A program made the translations under genes and the position numbers. From Ancylostoma caninum (taxonomy: Eukaryota; Nematoda; Chromadorea; Rhabditida; Ancylostomatidae), in contig JBAJFG010000019.1 in the NCBI GenBank assembly GCA_037903475.1, positions 8,059,001 through 8,123,000 of the forward strand: DNA of 64,000 nt. Reading direction: 5' to 3'. The notes under the pieces are model-generated. The model was not told the origin of the DNA, did not search any database, and saw only the letters and a list, made by a program, of their open reading frames with translations. Positions 63,097 through 64,000 of the stretch are shown here, in pieces (positions within the stretch are counted from its first letter, which is position 1; the number at the start of each line of letters is the position of its first letter).

Positions 63097-63589
63097 TAAA
63101 AACATAGAAGATGCCATTGGCGACTATCGGACCAACTGGCTAAACACTTACTGCTTAGTAAATAAAGATACATGTTTCTTTCAACATCATTGCTTTCTAC
63201 TTTCTTTTTTCTCCACGCTAGTACATGTTATTTATCCTATGTTGTTTTTGAAATTGAACGTGACAAGTTTGTGGACTAGGCTGGAAGGTCCTTTGATGCA
63301 ATGTTTCGATGCATGCATAGTTAGTTATTATAGTTACAAACTGGTGAGTTCAGCAATAAAAGTTCTGAAGCATGACCTCCTTCAAGTGCTGGCAATGGAA
63401 TCGCGTGTTAGAGTAAGCGCAACTACCACTGACAAACTCGAAGAACTGATGATAAGTAGCTCAATACAAAAACAACCATTTCTTGTCATGCAACTGATTG
63501 AAAATGAGAAAAAGAAAAACCATGCAAGTATTCGAATGAGTAGAGGGGAAAAAAGCTACAATCATATCTAATGCAAGAAAAAACTATCA
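63097..63589. other. Right flank, no recognised gene
   Basis: A plus-strand frame 63239-63571 (110 codons) has no known motif. No repeat ends seen. Confidence 0.45.
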
Positions 63590-63865
63590 AAAGACAGCTA
63601 AATCCCTGAAAAATCCACTTATCGTTGAAGGGCCTAGTGGGGAGGGAGTGGAGAAGGAGTAGTAGCAGTATAGTTGAATAGAATTACGCAAAGCACGGCA
63701 TTTCCAGCAGAAATAGCAGTAAAAGTGCGAATCCGAGCGTTGCTCGCGCGATCAATCGATCGCTGGCTACATTGCCAGCAGAAGGCGTGGCCTTGCGTTG
63801 GTCCCGGCGCGCGCGCCTGGCTACAGTACTTTGGGCAGCGCCGGGCCTGCACAGAGTGGTTTCTG
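63590..63865. repeat. Unsplit inverted copy of the 58.9/60.3 kb repeat
   Basis: Reverse complement of 58856-58930 joined to 60236-60434. It shows the sequence before the 58931-60235 element went in: GCCTTCTGCTGGC at the junction. Confidence 0.75.
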
Positions 63866-64000
63866 GCAGTTGGCCACGAAACATATTTTTGAAAAAAACA
63901 CCGGTTGTTGTGACAATTTTCATTGCAAAATCCACCAAGTCTTCAAGGATGGTCCAAGCTTTTATATAATTCTGAAAGGGCAAAAGGTGCAATTTCCAAA

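Overview
The window looks like nuclear DNA of a parasitic clade V (strongylid, probably hookworm-like) nematode. Reasons: introns end in the nematode-type T-rich CAG acceptor, the host gene belongs to the large nematode AT3-SGNH O-acyltransferase (OAC) family, and the repeats are typical of such worms: a BEL/Pao retroelement with a glycoprotein gene, RTE LINE relics, Penelope, mariner, maT-like Tc1/mariner elements and hAT-like MITEs. I saw no tRNA, rRNA or CRISPR array. Assignments come from reading translated motifs by eye; no search was run.

Host genes. The window is built on a tandem segmental duplication. Copy 1 (about 3.56-37.1 kb) and copy 2 (about 38.04-57.3 kb) each carry one minus-strand gene for a membrane O-acyltransferase with a C-terminal SGNH esterase-like domain. 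Sixteen exons match between the copies with identical lengths, and most exon-exon joins keep frame. Gene 1 (start codon at 36165, stop at 3666) is spread over 32.5 kb because its exon 3-4 intron has grown to about 20 kb. Gene 2 (53844 to 38122) is half that size. Two joins are not fully resolved: one between the RLWQFL exon and the next, and the membrane exon near 11.66 / 46.06 kb.

Mobile elements. Because each locus exists twice, many insertions can be read against an empty site in the other copy: a 1.3-kb MITE (4022-5290), a Penelope-like retroelement (7931-9749), a mariner-end element (14211-15323), a maT-like transposon (17551-18788) and a mariner-end element with a cysteine-rich reading frame (39397-40656). 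The largest is a complete BEL/Pao retroelement (21188-31950, minus strand) inside the large intron of gene 1. It has two LTRs, a GTTGG target duplication, a tRNA-Gly-like primer site, gag broken by a TTAA-type MITE, an open pol, a frameshifted phlebovirus-G2-like envelope gene, and then an unexpected intact 474-codon zinc-knuckle/coiled-coil ORF behind a good splice acceptor. That last ORF is the most novel item here.

Right end (54.4-64 kb). This is a nest of DNA transposons: a 1.9-kb hAT-like element, a mariner inserted into an older mariner relic, a second mariner, a nearly intact maT-like element, and a 1.3-kb palindrome-rich element that split a repeat whose unsplit, inverted copy lies at about 63.6-63.87 kb.

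Left end (1-3.56 kb). It lies outside the duplication and shows only a short mariner relic.
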